24,841 nt of DNA from JAPKEZ01 sp047638975 (GTDB lineage Bacteria > Planctomycetota > UBA1135). The notes below the pieces were generated by a model. It saw only the letters and a program-made list of their open reading frames with translations. It was not told where the DNA came from and searched no databases. The position numbers and the translations under genes are program-made. Below are positions 7,476 through 15,217 of this stretch, piece after piece; positions within the stretch are counted from its first letter, which is position 1, and every line of letters starts with the position of its first letter. The stretch spans positions 1-24,841 of the forward strand of contig JBLINB010000026.1 in NCBI GenBank assembly GCA_047638975.1. Direction: 5' to 3'.

Positions 7476-7967
7476 TTAGCGCTTGCCCCACTGATGTCCG
7501 CGACGAGCCTTATGACGACCATACTTCTTACGCTCAACCATTCGTGGGTCGCGAGTGAAGTGATCTGCAGCTGCTAGGAGCCCATGTGAGTCTGGGTAGC
7601 AGGCGAACAAAGCGCGTGCCAAGCCCAAGCGAATCGCACCAGCTTGACCGCTGATACCACCACCATGAGTGTTTACAAAAATGTCGACCTTATTTAGCGA
7701 CTTAAGTGTAACCAATGGCGAAAGAGCCATGCTGTGGTCGGATGCACGATCGAAGTAAACATCGAGCGGGCGGCCGTTAACGACCACTTCACCCTTGCCT
7801 GGACGGATGCGTACACGAGCGACAGCGTTCTTACGGCGACCTGTGCCCCAGTAAAAACCGTTTGCAGCTGCTTCTGCAGTGCGGCCCGTTGGATCAACCT
7901 GAGGAATTTCTTCTACAGCTACGTCTGCTGTAACCTCTTCGGTTGTAGTTGTTGTATTTTCAGTCAT
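7476..7967 (-). CDS. rpsI: 30S ribosomal protein S9
   Basis: S9 (uS9) of the small ribosomal subunit, 163 residues; its C-terminal tail reaches the P-site tRNA. Recognised by GTGRRKNAVARVRI at about 41-54, the GGGISGQAGAIRLGLARAL core at about 102-120, and the basic tail ending KKYGRHKARRGHQWGKR. The body matches normal S9 of about 130 residues. The first 36 residues are an extra Thr/Glu-rich acidic extension not found in E. coli S9. The gene starts five bases after rplM and ends before a strong terminator, the usual rplM-rpsI arrangement. Confidence 0.97.
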   Translation of the reverse strand: MTENTTTTTEEVTADVAVEEIPQVDPTGRTAEAAANGFYWGTGRRKNAVARVRIRPGKGEVVVNGRPLDVYFDRASDHSMALSPLVTLKSLNKVDIFVNTHGGGISGQAGAIRLGLARALFACYPDSHGLLAAADHFTRDPRMVERKKYGRHKARRGHQWGKR

Positions 7968-7972
7968 CTTTA

Positions 7973-8431
7973 TTAGTAAACACTTAGAGGCTGTGGTTGC
8001 TGTGCTGCATGAGGGTGCTCGGCACCACTATAAACATGTAGCTTAGTTAGCATGTGACGGCCAAGTTTATTTTTTGGCATCATACGCTTGACAGCTTTAA
8101 TGATAATTTCTTCTGGCTTTTCAGCAAGTATCTTAGCAAAAGGCACTTCGCGCTGACCACCTGGATAACCGGTGTGGTGCACGTAGACTTTATCTTCGGC
8201 TTTATTGCCTGAAACGCGAACCTTCTCAGCGTTGACAACAATAATGTTGTCACCACAATCGTAGTGTTCGGAAACTGTAGGTTTGTGCTTACCCATTAGG
8301 ACCACAGCAATTTTAGTTGCTATATGACCTAGGGTTGCACCTTCGGCGTCAACCATATGCCAATCACGGACTATGGTTGTCGAATTCAAATGAGATGTTG
8401 TTGGACGCATCGAACTTATCAAGCGGGACAT
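7973..8431 (-). CDS. rplM: 50S ribosomal protein L13
   Basis: L13 (uL13), an early-assembly protein of the large subunit, 152 residues. Signatures are RDWHMVDAEGATLGHIAT at about 22-39, the GKHKP segment, NAEKVRVSGNK, HHTGYPGG and the KRMMPKNKLGRHMLTKLHVY block near the C-terminus. Two starts are possible: ATG at 8431 (used here) or ATG at 8410, which removes seven residues; neither has a Shine-Dalgarno. It heads the rplM-rpsI operon, five bases before rpsI, and has its own promoter overlapping the stop of the upstream membrane-protein gene. Confidence 0.97.
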   Translation of the reverse strand: MSRLISSMRPTTSHLNSTTIVRDWHMVDAEGATLGHIATKIAVVLMGKHKPTVSEHYDCGDNIIVVNAEKVRVSGNKAEDKVYVHHTGYPGGQREVPFAKILAEKPEEIIIKAVKRMMPKNKLGRHMLTKLHVYSGAEHPHAAQQPQPLSVY

Positions 8432-8449
8432 CCGCTTATTAGGGAGGAC

Positions 8450-8478
8450 ATTGTAGTGCCTAGCATCGCTTAGGGCAA
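8450..8478 (-). promoter_or_regulatory. Candidate sigma-70 promoter for rplM-rpsI
   Basis: On the minus strand, TTGCCC (8478-8473) and TACAAT (8455-8450) are spaced by 17 bases. The -10 matches 5 of 6 consensus positions and the -35 matches 4 of 6. Transcription would start near 8443, about 12 bases before the L13 ATG at 8431. The -35 box abuts the stop codon (8472-8470) of the upstream gene, so ribosomal protein expression is separable from that gene. Confidence 0.5.
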
Positions 8479-9423
8479 GGGGTCAATGCGTAGATAACCA
8501 TTCGAGTCTACTGAGTAACGTTTTCCGTGTAAGTAGCTGTTATCGTTGGAGATAGATGCATGGTCTGCCGGCAATCGGGCGGACGACCACAATTCTAGCA
8601 ATGCTAACCACTGAGCGGTACCGTTATCTACCGGGGCCCTAAAGGGGTGACGCTCGACCACAGCCCATTCTTCTTGCGCAGTCATTAAAGCCTGCTGCTC
8701 AGACAGTAGTGGCTCGCGCAGGATCGCCCCGCCGTCACTATTAAGATGTAATGCCAACCAATTACCGTCTTTTGCGGGCATCCAAATGTCTATGCTTGTT
8801 GGTGGCGAGAAATACAGGCCGCCAAAGTAAGCGACTGCTAACAAACTAAGGCAGATTTTCTTTGAATTACGGCGTGAGGCAAAGGCTGCTGCTGCAATCA
8901 TCACCGCGAGTAATAAATAAGCGCGGCTGCTCAAATTAGATTCGGCATAAAGCGCCCACGGGCTAAAACGTGTCGGCAACGGCAGCCAAGTGTTGGCTAA
9001 ATTCGGATGCAAAGATTCATCGAGTAGTACTGGCTGCACTGCAGGCGGTGCATCTACATCTAGAATTTTCCAGATGTTTAAATGCTCAATTGCACCGACA
9101 TCGGCAAAGCCTGTTGCTTGAAGCATTGAAAAAATTGCGGGTATACATAAGGCATACACTAGCCCCAAACGCCAAGCCTTGCTCGTTGAGAGCGTCGATT
9201 TGATTAATAGCGCACAAGCAACGAGGACCAAGGCGTGCCACCATTGGCTATCATCACGCACCGCCTGGATGGATAGCGTCGCCGCGTAAAGCGCGATTAC
9301 TTTGTAAAGAATGTCGCTGCGCTCGTAAACAAGTGCCAGGCTTAATGCCGCCAACAATGCTTGCGATGGCGAAATTAGATTTGGAGCCACCACCGAAAGT
9401 GCAAGCAATGCAAAGCTAATCAT
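8470..9423 (-). CDS. Multi-pass membrane protein, function unknown
   Basis: This 317-residue protein has about seven hydrophobic segments in its first 205 residues (roughly 2-16, 20-33, 38-53, 61-75, 84-101, 167-182, 190-206), then a soluble C-terminal domain of about 110 residues. The loop LHPNLANTWLPLP at about 138-150 faintly recalls the LNPLLQNPW stretch of CcmF/CcsA cytochrome c haem-handling proteins, but the key His residues are not present, so I do not assign that role. The gene lies four bases after the FtsQ-like lipoprotein gene, so they are probably one transcript, and its end carries the rplM promoter. No Shine-Dalgarno is visible before the ATG. Confidence 0.6.
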   Translation of the reverse strand: MISFALLALSVVAPNLISPSQALLAALSLALVYERSDILYKVIALYAATLSIQAVRDDSQWWHALVLVACALLIKSTLSTSKAWRLGLVYALCIPAIFSMLQATGFADVGAIEHLNIWKILDVDAPPAVQPVLLDESLHPNLANTWLPLPTRFSPWALYAESNLSSRAYLLLAVMIAAAAFASRRNSKKICLSLLAVAYFGGLYFSPPTSIDIWMPAKDGNWLALHLNSDGGAILREPLLSEQQALMTAQEEWAVVERHPFRAPVDNGTAQWLALLELWSSARLPADHASISNDNSYLHGKRYSVDSNGYLRIDPLP

Positions 9424-9427
9424 TTAT

Positions 9428-10309
9428 TTACAAGATATCATTCTTGAGCGTCAAAGCTTGGCCGCGGCGATCAAACACCTTCACCAACGGGTCGTCAAGT
9501 ACAACGCGCCCTACGCCCGCTAGGTTCGGAAATTGTTGCATGACTTGCGCTAGGCGTTGGCCTTTACGCTCTAGCGTCAATGGACGGTTATTTACGTCTA
9601 CACTAAACGGATCTGGAGTATCGCGGGCGCGTCCCCATTCTAATTCGAGGCCGTCGACGGTGACGAAAGTAAGCGGTGGCGCGATAGAGTTAGATGTTGC
9701 GCGGTAATCGGCTTGCTGCTGAATAGCGACGATGTTGAGTTTAGTAATCGCTTTGAGCTGATCGACTTCTGGGAATACCCGCACCGCCTCTTGCAACAAG
9801 GCTGCCGAGCTAGCATTACCCGGGGTTGGCAGCTCGGTGCCTTTAGGTATGTGGATGCTGACGAATTTATTAATGACCTCGTCACTGAACCCGGGAGGCA
9901 GAGCGCGTCCTTCTAGTGAGAGTAGGCCAACTGCTCGCCCTTCTTGGCGGATGACCAATGCGGGTACCAGCGCTCGGTAATACAAGCGCACGCCTTCGGG
10001 CATTGCCAGGTGCGCTTCGACGGAATCAGGATCGACCCAAGGTATTTGACGCACCAAGCCCTCGATTTGGCGGAGGCTGTCGGGGTCGTCGAGGTCGAGA
10101 GCGTGGGCTTTGGACAAGGCAAAGTCGAACATTTGGGCCCAAATCAGAGGCAGTGGCTGGCCAATGACTGTAGGCACTTGCTCTACGCGGAACTTTGAGA
10201 TGTCGCGAACGCTGCTGCCAGTGTCGGAGCATGCGCTGAGGAAACCAGCGCCGATAACGACGACGGAAGACAATAAGACACGGGAGGAAAGGCGCATGAC
10301 GAAATGCAT
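9428..10309 (-). CDS. FtsQ-like (POTRA plus beta domain) predicted lipoprotein
   Basis: This 293-residue exported protein has a hydrophobic signal segment ending in the good lipobox LSAC (Cys27, or Cys23 if translation starts at the second Met, 10297). The following region resembles the FtsQ/DivIB plan. A POTRA-like unit at about 80-140 includes IEGLVRQIPWVDPDSVEAHL, then EGVRLYYRALVPALVIRQEG and a LLSLEGRALP turn. A C-terminal part includes VDGLELEWGR and RLAQVMQQFPNL...RVVLDDPLVKV, resembling the FtsQ beta domain. FtsQ proteins normally have a transmembrane anchor and bridge FtsB/FtsL in the divisome; a lipid-anchored form is unusual. The homology is judged by eye and not certain. It is probably cotranscribed with the downstream membrane-protein gene. 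Confidence 0.55.
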   Translation of the reverse strand: MHFVMRLSSRVLLSSVVVIGAGFLSACSDTGSSVRDISKFRVEQVPTVIGQPLPLIWAQMFDFALSKAHALDLDDPDSLRQIEGLVRQIPWVDPDSVEAHLAMPEGVRLYYRALVPALVIRQEGRAVGLLSLEGRALPPGFSDEVINKFVSIHIPKGTELPTPGNASSAALLQEAVRVFPEVDQLKAITKLNIVAIQQQADYRATSNSIAPPLTFVTVDGLELEWGRARDTPDPFSVDVNNRPLTLERKGQRLAQVMQQFPNLAGVGRVVLDDPLVKVFDRRGQALTLKNDIL

Positions 10310-10338
10310 TCCTATGTTCTACCTTGACCAACGGCCCT

Positions 10339-10366
10339 ATTCTACCCATGCTATGGGTATGTCCAA
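10339..10366 (-). promoter_or_regulatory. Candidate sigma-70 promoter for the FtsQ-like gene
   Basis: On the minus strand, TTGGAC (10366-10361) and TAGAAT (10344-10339) are spaced by 16 bases; the -10 matches 5 of 6 consensus positions but the -35 only 3 of 6. Transcription would start near 10332, about 22 bases before the ATG at 10309. The box overlaps the first codons of the divergent helicase gene if that gene starts at 10353. Confidence 0.35.
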
Positions 10367-12347
10367 CTTAGGACCCACACACTTCAAAGGATTCGAGCTA
10401 TCCAGTTTTCAGCGCAAGGCTGCGGCTGCGTTAGATACTGACCACAATGTATTGGTCGCTGCCCCTACCGGTGCCGGCAAGACATTGGTGGCTGAGTATG
10501 CCATTCACCTAGCCACTGCCCAAGGCAAACGCTCGCTGTACACGGCGCCAATTAAAGCCTTGTCCAATCAAAAGTTTCGCGACTTTACCGAAGACGAGGC
10601 CATCCCGAGTGTTGGTTTGAGCACCGGTGATATTAGTCTGCAATCGGGTTCCCAGGTACTGGTAATGACCACCGAAATCTTGCGCAACACCCTGATTGAA
10701 GACGCGCAGTCGTTATCGGATGTGGGCGTCGTTGTTTTTGACGAAGTGCATTTTATGGACGACCCCGAGCGTGGTTCGGTATGGGAAGAGACCTTAATGT
10801 TCTTGCCCAAAGATGTGATTATTGTGGCGTTGTCGGCAACCATTGCCAATTTAGGGCAGTTTGCCGCGTGGCTCGAAAGGATGCGCGAGCGCCCCATTAC
10901 GGTGGTCGAAGAGACCAAGCGCCCGGTGCCATTGAAGCATTATTTGTTTCATCCTAAGGCCGGAGTTTTTGCGCAGCATCGCCTTAAGCAAGTTGCCAAG
11001 CGCTTCTCGAAGCATTCGCGCGACCGCAGTTTTAAACTGCGCGACGATACCGAGTTGTTGAATGAGATTATTGACAACAATAATTTGCCGGCACTGTATT
11101 TTTGTTTCTCACGTAAGCTCACCGAAAGCAAAGCTCGCCGCGTCGCAAGAAATCGTTCTCTGACCAGCAAAGCTGACCGTGAGCGATTTGAAGAGATATG
11201 GCAGCAGGCCAAAAGCGAGTTCAATTTCGACGACGCGCGTGGCCCGATGGCTAGCCTGCACGACATGCTTGAGCGTGGCATTGGTTACCACCATGCCGGA
11301 ATGCTGCCGCAACAAAAGGACATTGTCGAGCGTCTATTCTCAAAAGCGCTAATAAAATTACTTTACACCACTGAAACTTTTGCAATGGGAATCAACATGC
11401 CGGCGCGCTGCGTGGTTTTTGATTCGCTGATGAAATTCGATGGTGTTGACTTCGACTATATGCGCACCCGCGATTACTTGCAAATGGCTGGGCGTGCAGG
11501 CCGACTAGGCATGGACGACGAAGGTTTAGTGTATAGCGTGCTCGATTTCGATGACGTGATGGGTGCCCCGGTTCATCGCATCCAAGATGGTGGTGTCGAA
11601 CCGATCACTTCGCGCTTTAATCTTGATTACGCCACCTTAGTACACCTGCACGGTATTGCGGGCTCTGAAGAAGCCACACAAGTCTGGGAAAAATCTTTTG
11701 CGGCTTACCAAGCGCGCGAACATTCTAAAAAGCGCGAAGAGCACAATCGTAAACAGATGCGTGCTACTCTCAAAAAACGTTTCCAGTTTTTGAGCGCAAT
11801 GGGTTATGTCGGCGAAGGTACCGAGATATTGTCTCGTGGCCGAAGTAGCCTGCACTTATTCGGATACGAAATACAGCTTACTGAAATGTTATACGAAGGC
11901 ATTTTTGCTGGCATTGATGCTCCGGCATTGGCGGCATTAGTAGCAGCTACCATTCATCAGGGGCGTCCACGCGATACCTTTCCTAAGCATGTACTGCGCC
12001 CGATCCAAGACCTCATCCGTAAAGCTAAGCGAGTGGTCGAGTATGCGCGTGATCAAGAAGCGTTGGCGGGTTTGCCCCCGACGATTAAGCAACTCGATGA
12101 GTCGATGTCGGCGGCGATTTACGAATACGCTAATGGCTGTGATTTTTATCGTCTAGAAAAATTCACTTCTGCTGCACCAGGTGATTTCGTGCGCATCGCA
12201 CGCATGACTGTGCAGTACTTGCGCCACATCGAGCGCTTGCTGCACGAGAGTGATCCGCAATTAGCTGCGACCGCTAAGAAAGCTGTTTCGCAAATTTACC
12301 GCGGCCCAGTTGACGTTAGTGCTGAGCTCGGTTTAAACGCTAAATAA
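10353..12347 (+). CDS. Ski2/HelY-like DEAD/DEAH-box RNA helicase
   Basis: A superfamily 2 helicase of the Ski2/Mtr4/HelY type, 664 residues from the chosen start, predicted to unwind RNA in cytoplasmic RNA turnover or ribosome maturation. The Q-like motif FELSSFQ (14-20) precedes Walker A APTGAGKT (37-44), motif Ia APIKALSNQK (65-74), DEVH (130-133) and SAT (161-163). The second RecA domain has GYHHAGMLPQQK, TETFAMGINMPAR and QMAGRAGRLG. A helical C-terminal region fits the DSHCT domain of this family. The ATG at 10353 gives the usual short lead before FELSSFQ but has no Shine-Dalgarno. An in-frame ATG at 10296 has GGAGG eight bases upstream and would add 19 residues, but its codon overlaps the start of the opposite-strand gene. 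Confidence 0.93.
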   Translation: MGMSNLGPTHFKGFELSSFQRKAAAALDTDHNVLVAAPTGAGKTLVAEYAIHLATAQGKRSLYTAPIKALSNQKFRDFTEDEAIPSVGLSTGDISLQSGSQVLVMTTEILRNTLIEDAQSLSDVGVVVFDEVHFMDDPERGSVWEETLMFLPKDVIIVALSATIANLGQFAAWLERMRERPITVVEETKRPVPLKHYLFHPKAGVFAQHRLKQVAKRFSKHSRDRSFKLRDDTELLNEIIDNNNLPALYFCFSRKLTESKARRVARNRSLTSKADRERFEEIWQQAKSEFNFDDARGPMASLHDMLERGIGYHHAGMLPQQKDIVERLFSKALIKLLYTTETFAMGINMPARCVVFDSLMKFDGVDFDYMRTRDYLQMAGRAGRLGMDDEGLVYSVLDFDDVMGAPVHRIQDGGVEPITSRFNLDYATLVHLHGIAGSEEATQVWEKSFAAYQAREHSKKREEHNRKQMRATLKKRFQFLSAMGYVGEGTEILSRGRSSLHLFGYEIQLTEMLYEGIFAGIDAPALAALVAATIHQGRPRDTFPKHVLRPIQDLIRKAKRVVEYARDQEALAGLPPTIKQLDESMSAAIYEYANGCDFYRLEKFTSAAPGDFVRIARMTVQYLRHIERLLHESDPQLAATAKKAVSQIYRGPVDVSAELGLNAK

Positions 12348-12380
12348 TTAGGTTCAAATACTTAGATAATCGCGCGATGC

Positions 12381-12386
12381 TAAAAT
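12381..12386 (+). promoter_or_regulatory. Extended -10 promoter, possibly giving leaderless mRNA
   Basis: TGC-TAAAAT (12378-12386) is an extended -10 element with a 5/6 match to TATAAT. It ends six bases before the ATG at 12393, so transcription would begin at or next to the start codon. No good -35 box is visible, as is usual for extended -10 promoters. No Shine-Dalgarno is present, which fits a leaderless transcript. Confidence 0.4.
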
Positions 12387-12392
12387 CTAGGT

Positions 12393-13664
12393 ATGAATCT
12401 CTACCGCAGCAACTCTGAGCGTCCACCGCGCGCTGAAAACGACGATCGCCCCGTGCGTTACCAACGCGAACGCATTAGTGCTGATGACCGTATTGAGCCA
12501 TGGATTGAGCTCACTGGGCCCATGCGTGGTCCGCGCGTCTGGAATGACGATTGTGGCAAGTGGTCTGAGCGACCAGAGACCGGCGATCTTATTGCGGTCT
12601 ATGATTCCTACGGGTCCTACCGCGGCTGGGCCATGTATCACCACCGCTCACGCGTTCGCCTGCGCGTAGTCACCCGTGGCACTGAGCGTCCGAATGATGC
12701 TTGGTGGCATGCCAAGGCCGAGTCGAGTGCTTTGCGCCGCCTAAATGATGCTAGCGTCAGCGATGACGTCTGTCGCATCATCAATGCCGAGGGCGACGAT
12801 TTTCCGGCGCTGATGGTCGACCGCTATGGCGACACTTTAGTTGCCGTTGCATACACTTCAACGATGCTTGGCATTTTTCAGATGATTGCGCCGACGCTGC
12901 ATAAAGTACTTGGCACCAAGCACCATCACCTCAGCAGCGACCCGAAGGCTGCTAAAGCCGAAGGCGATAGTAAAGTCGTGTCGTCTTCCGACGGCTGCCC
13001 AAAGCGACTACGCTTTAGCGAAGGTGGCATTGAATACGAAGCCAGTCTTGCGGATGGCCATAAAACAGGTTTCTTTTGCGATCAACGCGACAACCGTCGC
13101 CATCTCGGCGAATTGGTTGCTGGCTTAGTTGCGAGCGGCGAAAAAGTCGAGGTGCTTGATGTATGCAGTTACACCGGCGGATTCGGATTGCAGGCAGCAA
13201 AGGCTGGCGCCACAAGCGTGCATTGCATCGATCTTGATGAAAAGGCTATCGAGATGGGCAAGCGCAATGCCAATATCAACCACCTAAAGCAAGTCACTTT
13301 TACGCATGCCGACGCCTTTAGTTATTTGCGCACCTTGGGGCAAAATGGCAAGCAATATGATGTGGTCATTGTTGACCCGCCAAAGTTTGTACCTTCCCGT
13401 CGCGAGTTCGAAGAAGGACAAGCGAAATATCACGATATCAACAAACTAGCCTTTCCGTTAGTTAAGCCCGGAGGATTTATCCTTAGCTGTTCATGCAGTG
13501 GTTTATTTAGCGCAAACGATTTAACCGAAATCTTACGCCGCGCCGCACGTGCTAGAAAAGTACGCATCGTGCGTGAAACTGGCGCAGGCACCGACCATCC
13601 GATTCGTTTAGATTTCCCAGAGGGGCGCTATCTAAAAGCAATTTGGATGAAGACCGACGATTAA
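12393..13664 (+). CDS. rlmI: RlmI-like 23S rRNA (cytosine-C5) methyltransferase
   Basis: A class I SAM-dependent RNA methyltransferase of 423 residues; RlmI makes m5C1962 in E. coli 23S rRNA. An N-terminal PUA-like segment lies at about 36-95. Then come the RlmI hallmark GHKTGFFCDQRDNR (222-235), SAM motif I LDVCSYTGGFGL (255-266), IDLDEKAIE (motif II), VDPPKF (327-332) and the catalytic-type SCSCSG (365-370). A hydrophilic stretch at about 172-205, rich in His, Lys and Ser, replaces the usual segment before the GHKTGF motif. It follows the helicase by 45 bases on the same strand and may have its own promoter. Its TAA overlaps the convergent gene's stop in a shared TTAA. RlmI is the best match; related RlmK/L-type enzymes are less likely. 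Confidence 0.9.
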   Translation: MNLYRSNSERPPRAENDDRPVRYQRERISADDRIEPWIELTGPMRGPRVWNDDCGKWSERPETGDLIAVYDSYGSYRGWAMYHHRSRVRLRVVTRGTERPNDAWWHAKAESSALRRLNDASVSDDVCRIINAEGDDFPALMVDRYGDTLVAVAYTSTMLGIFQMIAPTLHKVLGTKHHHLSSDPKAAKAEGDSKVVSSSDGCPKRLRFSEGGIEYEASLADGHKTGFFCDQRDNRRHLGELVAGLVASGEKVEVLDVCSYTGGFGLQAAKAGATSVHCIDLDEKAIEMGKRNANINHLKQVTFTHADAFSYLRTLGQNGKQYDVVIVDPPKFVPSRREFEEGQAKYHDINKLAFPLVKPGGFILSCSCSGLFSANDLTEILRRAARARKVRIVRETGAGTDHPIRLDFPEGRYLKAIWMKTDD

Positions 13665-15217
13665 TTAAAATCGACTAACACACCGCGCAGCATGTCTTGC
13701 TTGTCTTCCGTTTTATGATTACGCAAGATTAAAGCCTCATCGCAGCCATCGCCGTCGAAATCGCGGATTAACATGGCATGCGGTGTTTCCCAGTCTTCTA
13801 GCGTCGTCGAAGCGATCGCTATTTTACCTTTCGCAAGCGATGCCATTGCCGAAGTACGTCCTAGCATCCACTCGCTAAGTGTTGATATCTCTAGCTCTAA
13901 CTCGCCCTCGCCCGCAAGGCTTTGCTGTAAAAACTTTTCGATTGCGACGTGCAAAATATTTGGTGTATCAACAACATTCGCAAAGGCCCGAAGCTCGCCG
14001 CCGGCATCTAGCATCACCATATCATTACGTTTCCCATCGCCATCGAGATCACAGGTGCGCACAATTTTCTTGCGCATCTGCGCCAAGTCTGCTTTGCCCC
14101 GCTTATATGTAGAGATTAACGAATCTCCTTGCAGCACTGCAGAACGAGAGCGGAATGCACGCCTATTGAACAAGCCATCGCCGCGCCCCTTAAAGACCAT
14201 GAAGTCAAATTTGATTTCCCAGGACATTAAAGCCGCGCGCAAAATTTTACCGAGACCCAAATCTTCGATGCGCACAATAACCAAGTCAGGGAATTTGTCG
14301 TCATCGATACGCGCTGGAAATAGATAGACCACGTTGCCACGCACTTTTAGGCGCTGACGCTCTTCATCTAGGTTAATTCCGTTTTCGTCACCAAGGAAAA
14401 TTCGCACCTTATAATCTGCGAGAATCATCACATCGATGTCTCCGTCAGCATCGAAATCGGCCCACTTATCTTGCACCAAATATGCGGCGCCCGCACTTAG
14501 ATTGCTTAGATTGAATTCATATTCACTAGTGTCTTTTGCAAAGTCAAAGGTATTTAAGGTGCGGGTTGCTGTTGCCGGAAAGCCTTCTGGCGTTGCGACA
14601 TACTGACGGATATAGCCATTTTCACTTATCACTAAATCTGGCAAGCCATCGCCACTAACATCTTCGGGACGCAAACCTGGCACACTAAGAGTACGCCCTG
14701 TTTTGCTCAACAAGCTATTACCATTACTGATGCTAAGGTCCGATAAAGCACCCAAGTCTAAACCATTCTGAAAGCCCTCTGAGCTGTTCAAGTGGATGCG
14801 TACTTGGTCGGAAATTGGCAACAACAAATCGACTAATCCATCGCCATTAAAATCTTGCAAGAATTGTGCCGAATGATAGCCCGCTGGAGGCATTGCCTGC
14901 AGGCGAGTCGCTATTGGGTCCGCGAACAGCAGCTGGCCATCTACTTGCTGTAGTTGCTGCAATTGCTGGCCATCGTTTAGCACCCACAACTCTTCGTAAC
15001 CATCTCCGTCGAAATCGATGATGGTGTATAAGGTTGCCAATCCTGGAAAATCTATAGTCTGATCCGAGCCAACCACCGATAAGCGCTCATCATTAATTGC
15101 GATTAGATGCAGCTGCTTACTAGCATCAAGCTGGATAGCCCCCAAGTGCTTGCACAATGGAAAATCATCTACAACAGAAACCTGCTGCGCTAAAAACAAA
15201 ATGCAACTAATAATCAT
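13661..15217 (-). CDS. FG-GAP/VCBS repeat exported protein (last gene of operon)
   Basis: A 518-residue protein with a short hydrophobic N-terminus (about 2-10) and at least six Asp-rich calcium-binding loops of the FG-GAP/integrin-like type: DFDGDGYEEL (68-77), DFNGDGLVDL, DVSGDGLPDL, DFDADGDIDV, DLDGDGKRND and DFDGDGCDEA. Such repeats build a beta-propeller, usually outside the cytoplasm, and bind ligands or partner proteins. No enzymatic domain is visible. The ATG overlaps the stop of the upstream FG-GAP gene (ATGA), so the two are translationally coupled and may have arisen by duplication. Its stop shares TTAA with the convergent rlmI stop. The partner is unknown. Confidence 0.82.
   Translation of the reverse strand: MIISCILFLAQQVSVVDDFPLCKHLGAIQLDASKQLHLIAINDERLSVVGSDQTIDFPGLATLYTIIDFDGDGYEELWVLNDGQQLQQLQQVDGQLLFADPIATRLQAMPPAGYHSAQFLQDFNGDGLVDLLLPISDQVRIHLNSSEGFQNGLDLGALSDLSISNGNSLLSKTGRTLSVPGLRPEDVSGDGLPDLVISENGYIRQYVATPEGFPATATRTLNTFDFAKDTSEYEFNLSNLSAGAAYLVQDKWADFDADGDIDVMILADYKVRIFLGDENGINLDEERQRLKVRGNVVYLFPARIDDDKFPDLVIVRIEDLGLGKILRAALMSWEIKFDFMVFKGRGDGLFNRRAFRSRSAVLQGDSLISTYKRGKADLAQMRKKIVRTCDLDGDGKRNDMVMLDAGGELRAFANVVDTPNILHVAIEKFLQQSLAGEGELELEISTLSEWMLGRTSAMASLAKGKIAIASTTLEDWETPHAMLIRDFDGDGCDEALILRNHKTEDKQDMLRGVLVDFN

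Noticed and set aside
10324..10352. TTGACC followed by CATGCT as a helicase promoter
   Set aside because: The -10 matches only 3 of 6 positions and would end right at the ATG, so it is not convincing.
13661..13676. TTAATTAA palindrome as a terminator or site
   Set aside because: The flanking arms pair only over about five bases and no T-run follows.
13773..14327. Open plus-strand frame of about 184 codons
   Set aside because: It is antisense to a strong FG-GAP gene and lacks motifs or a start signal.
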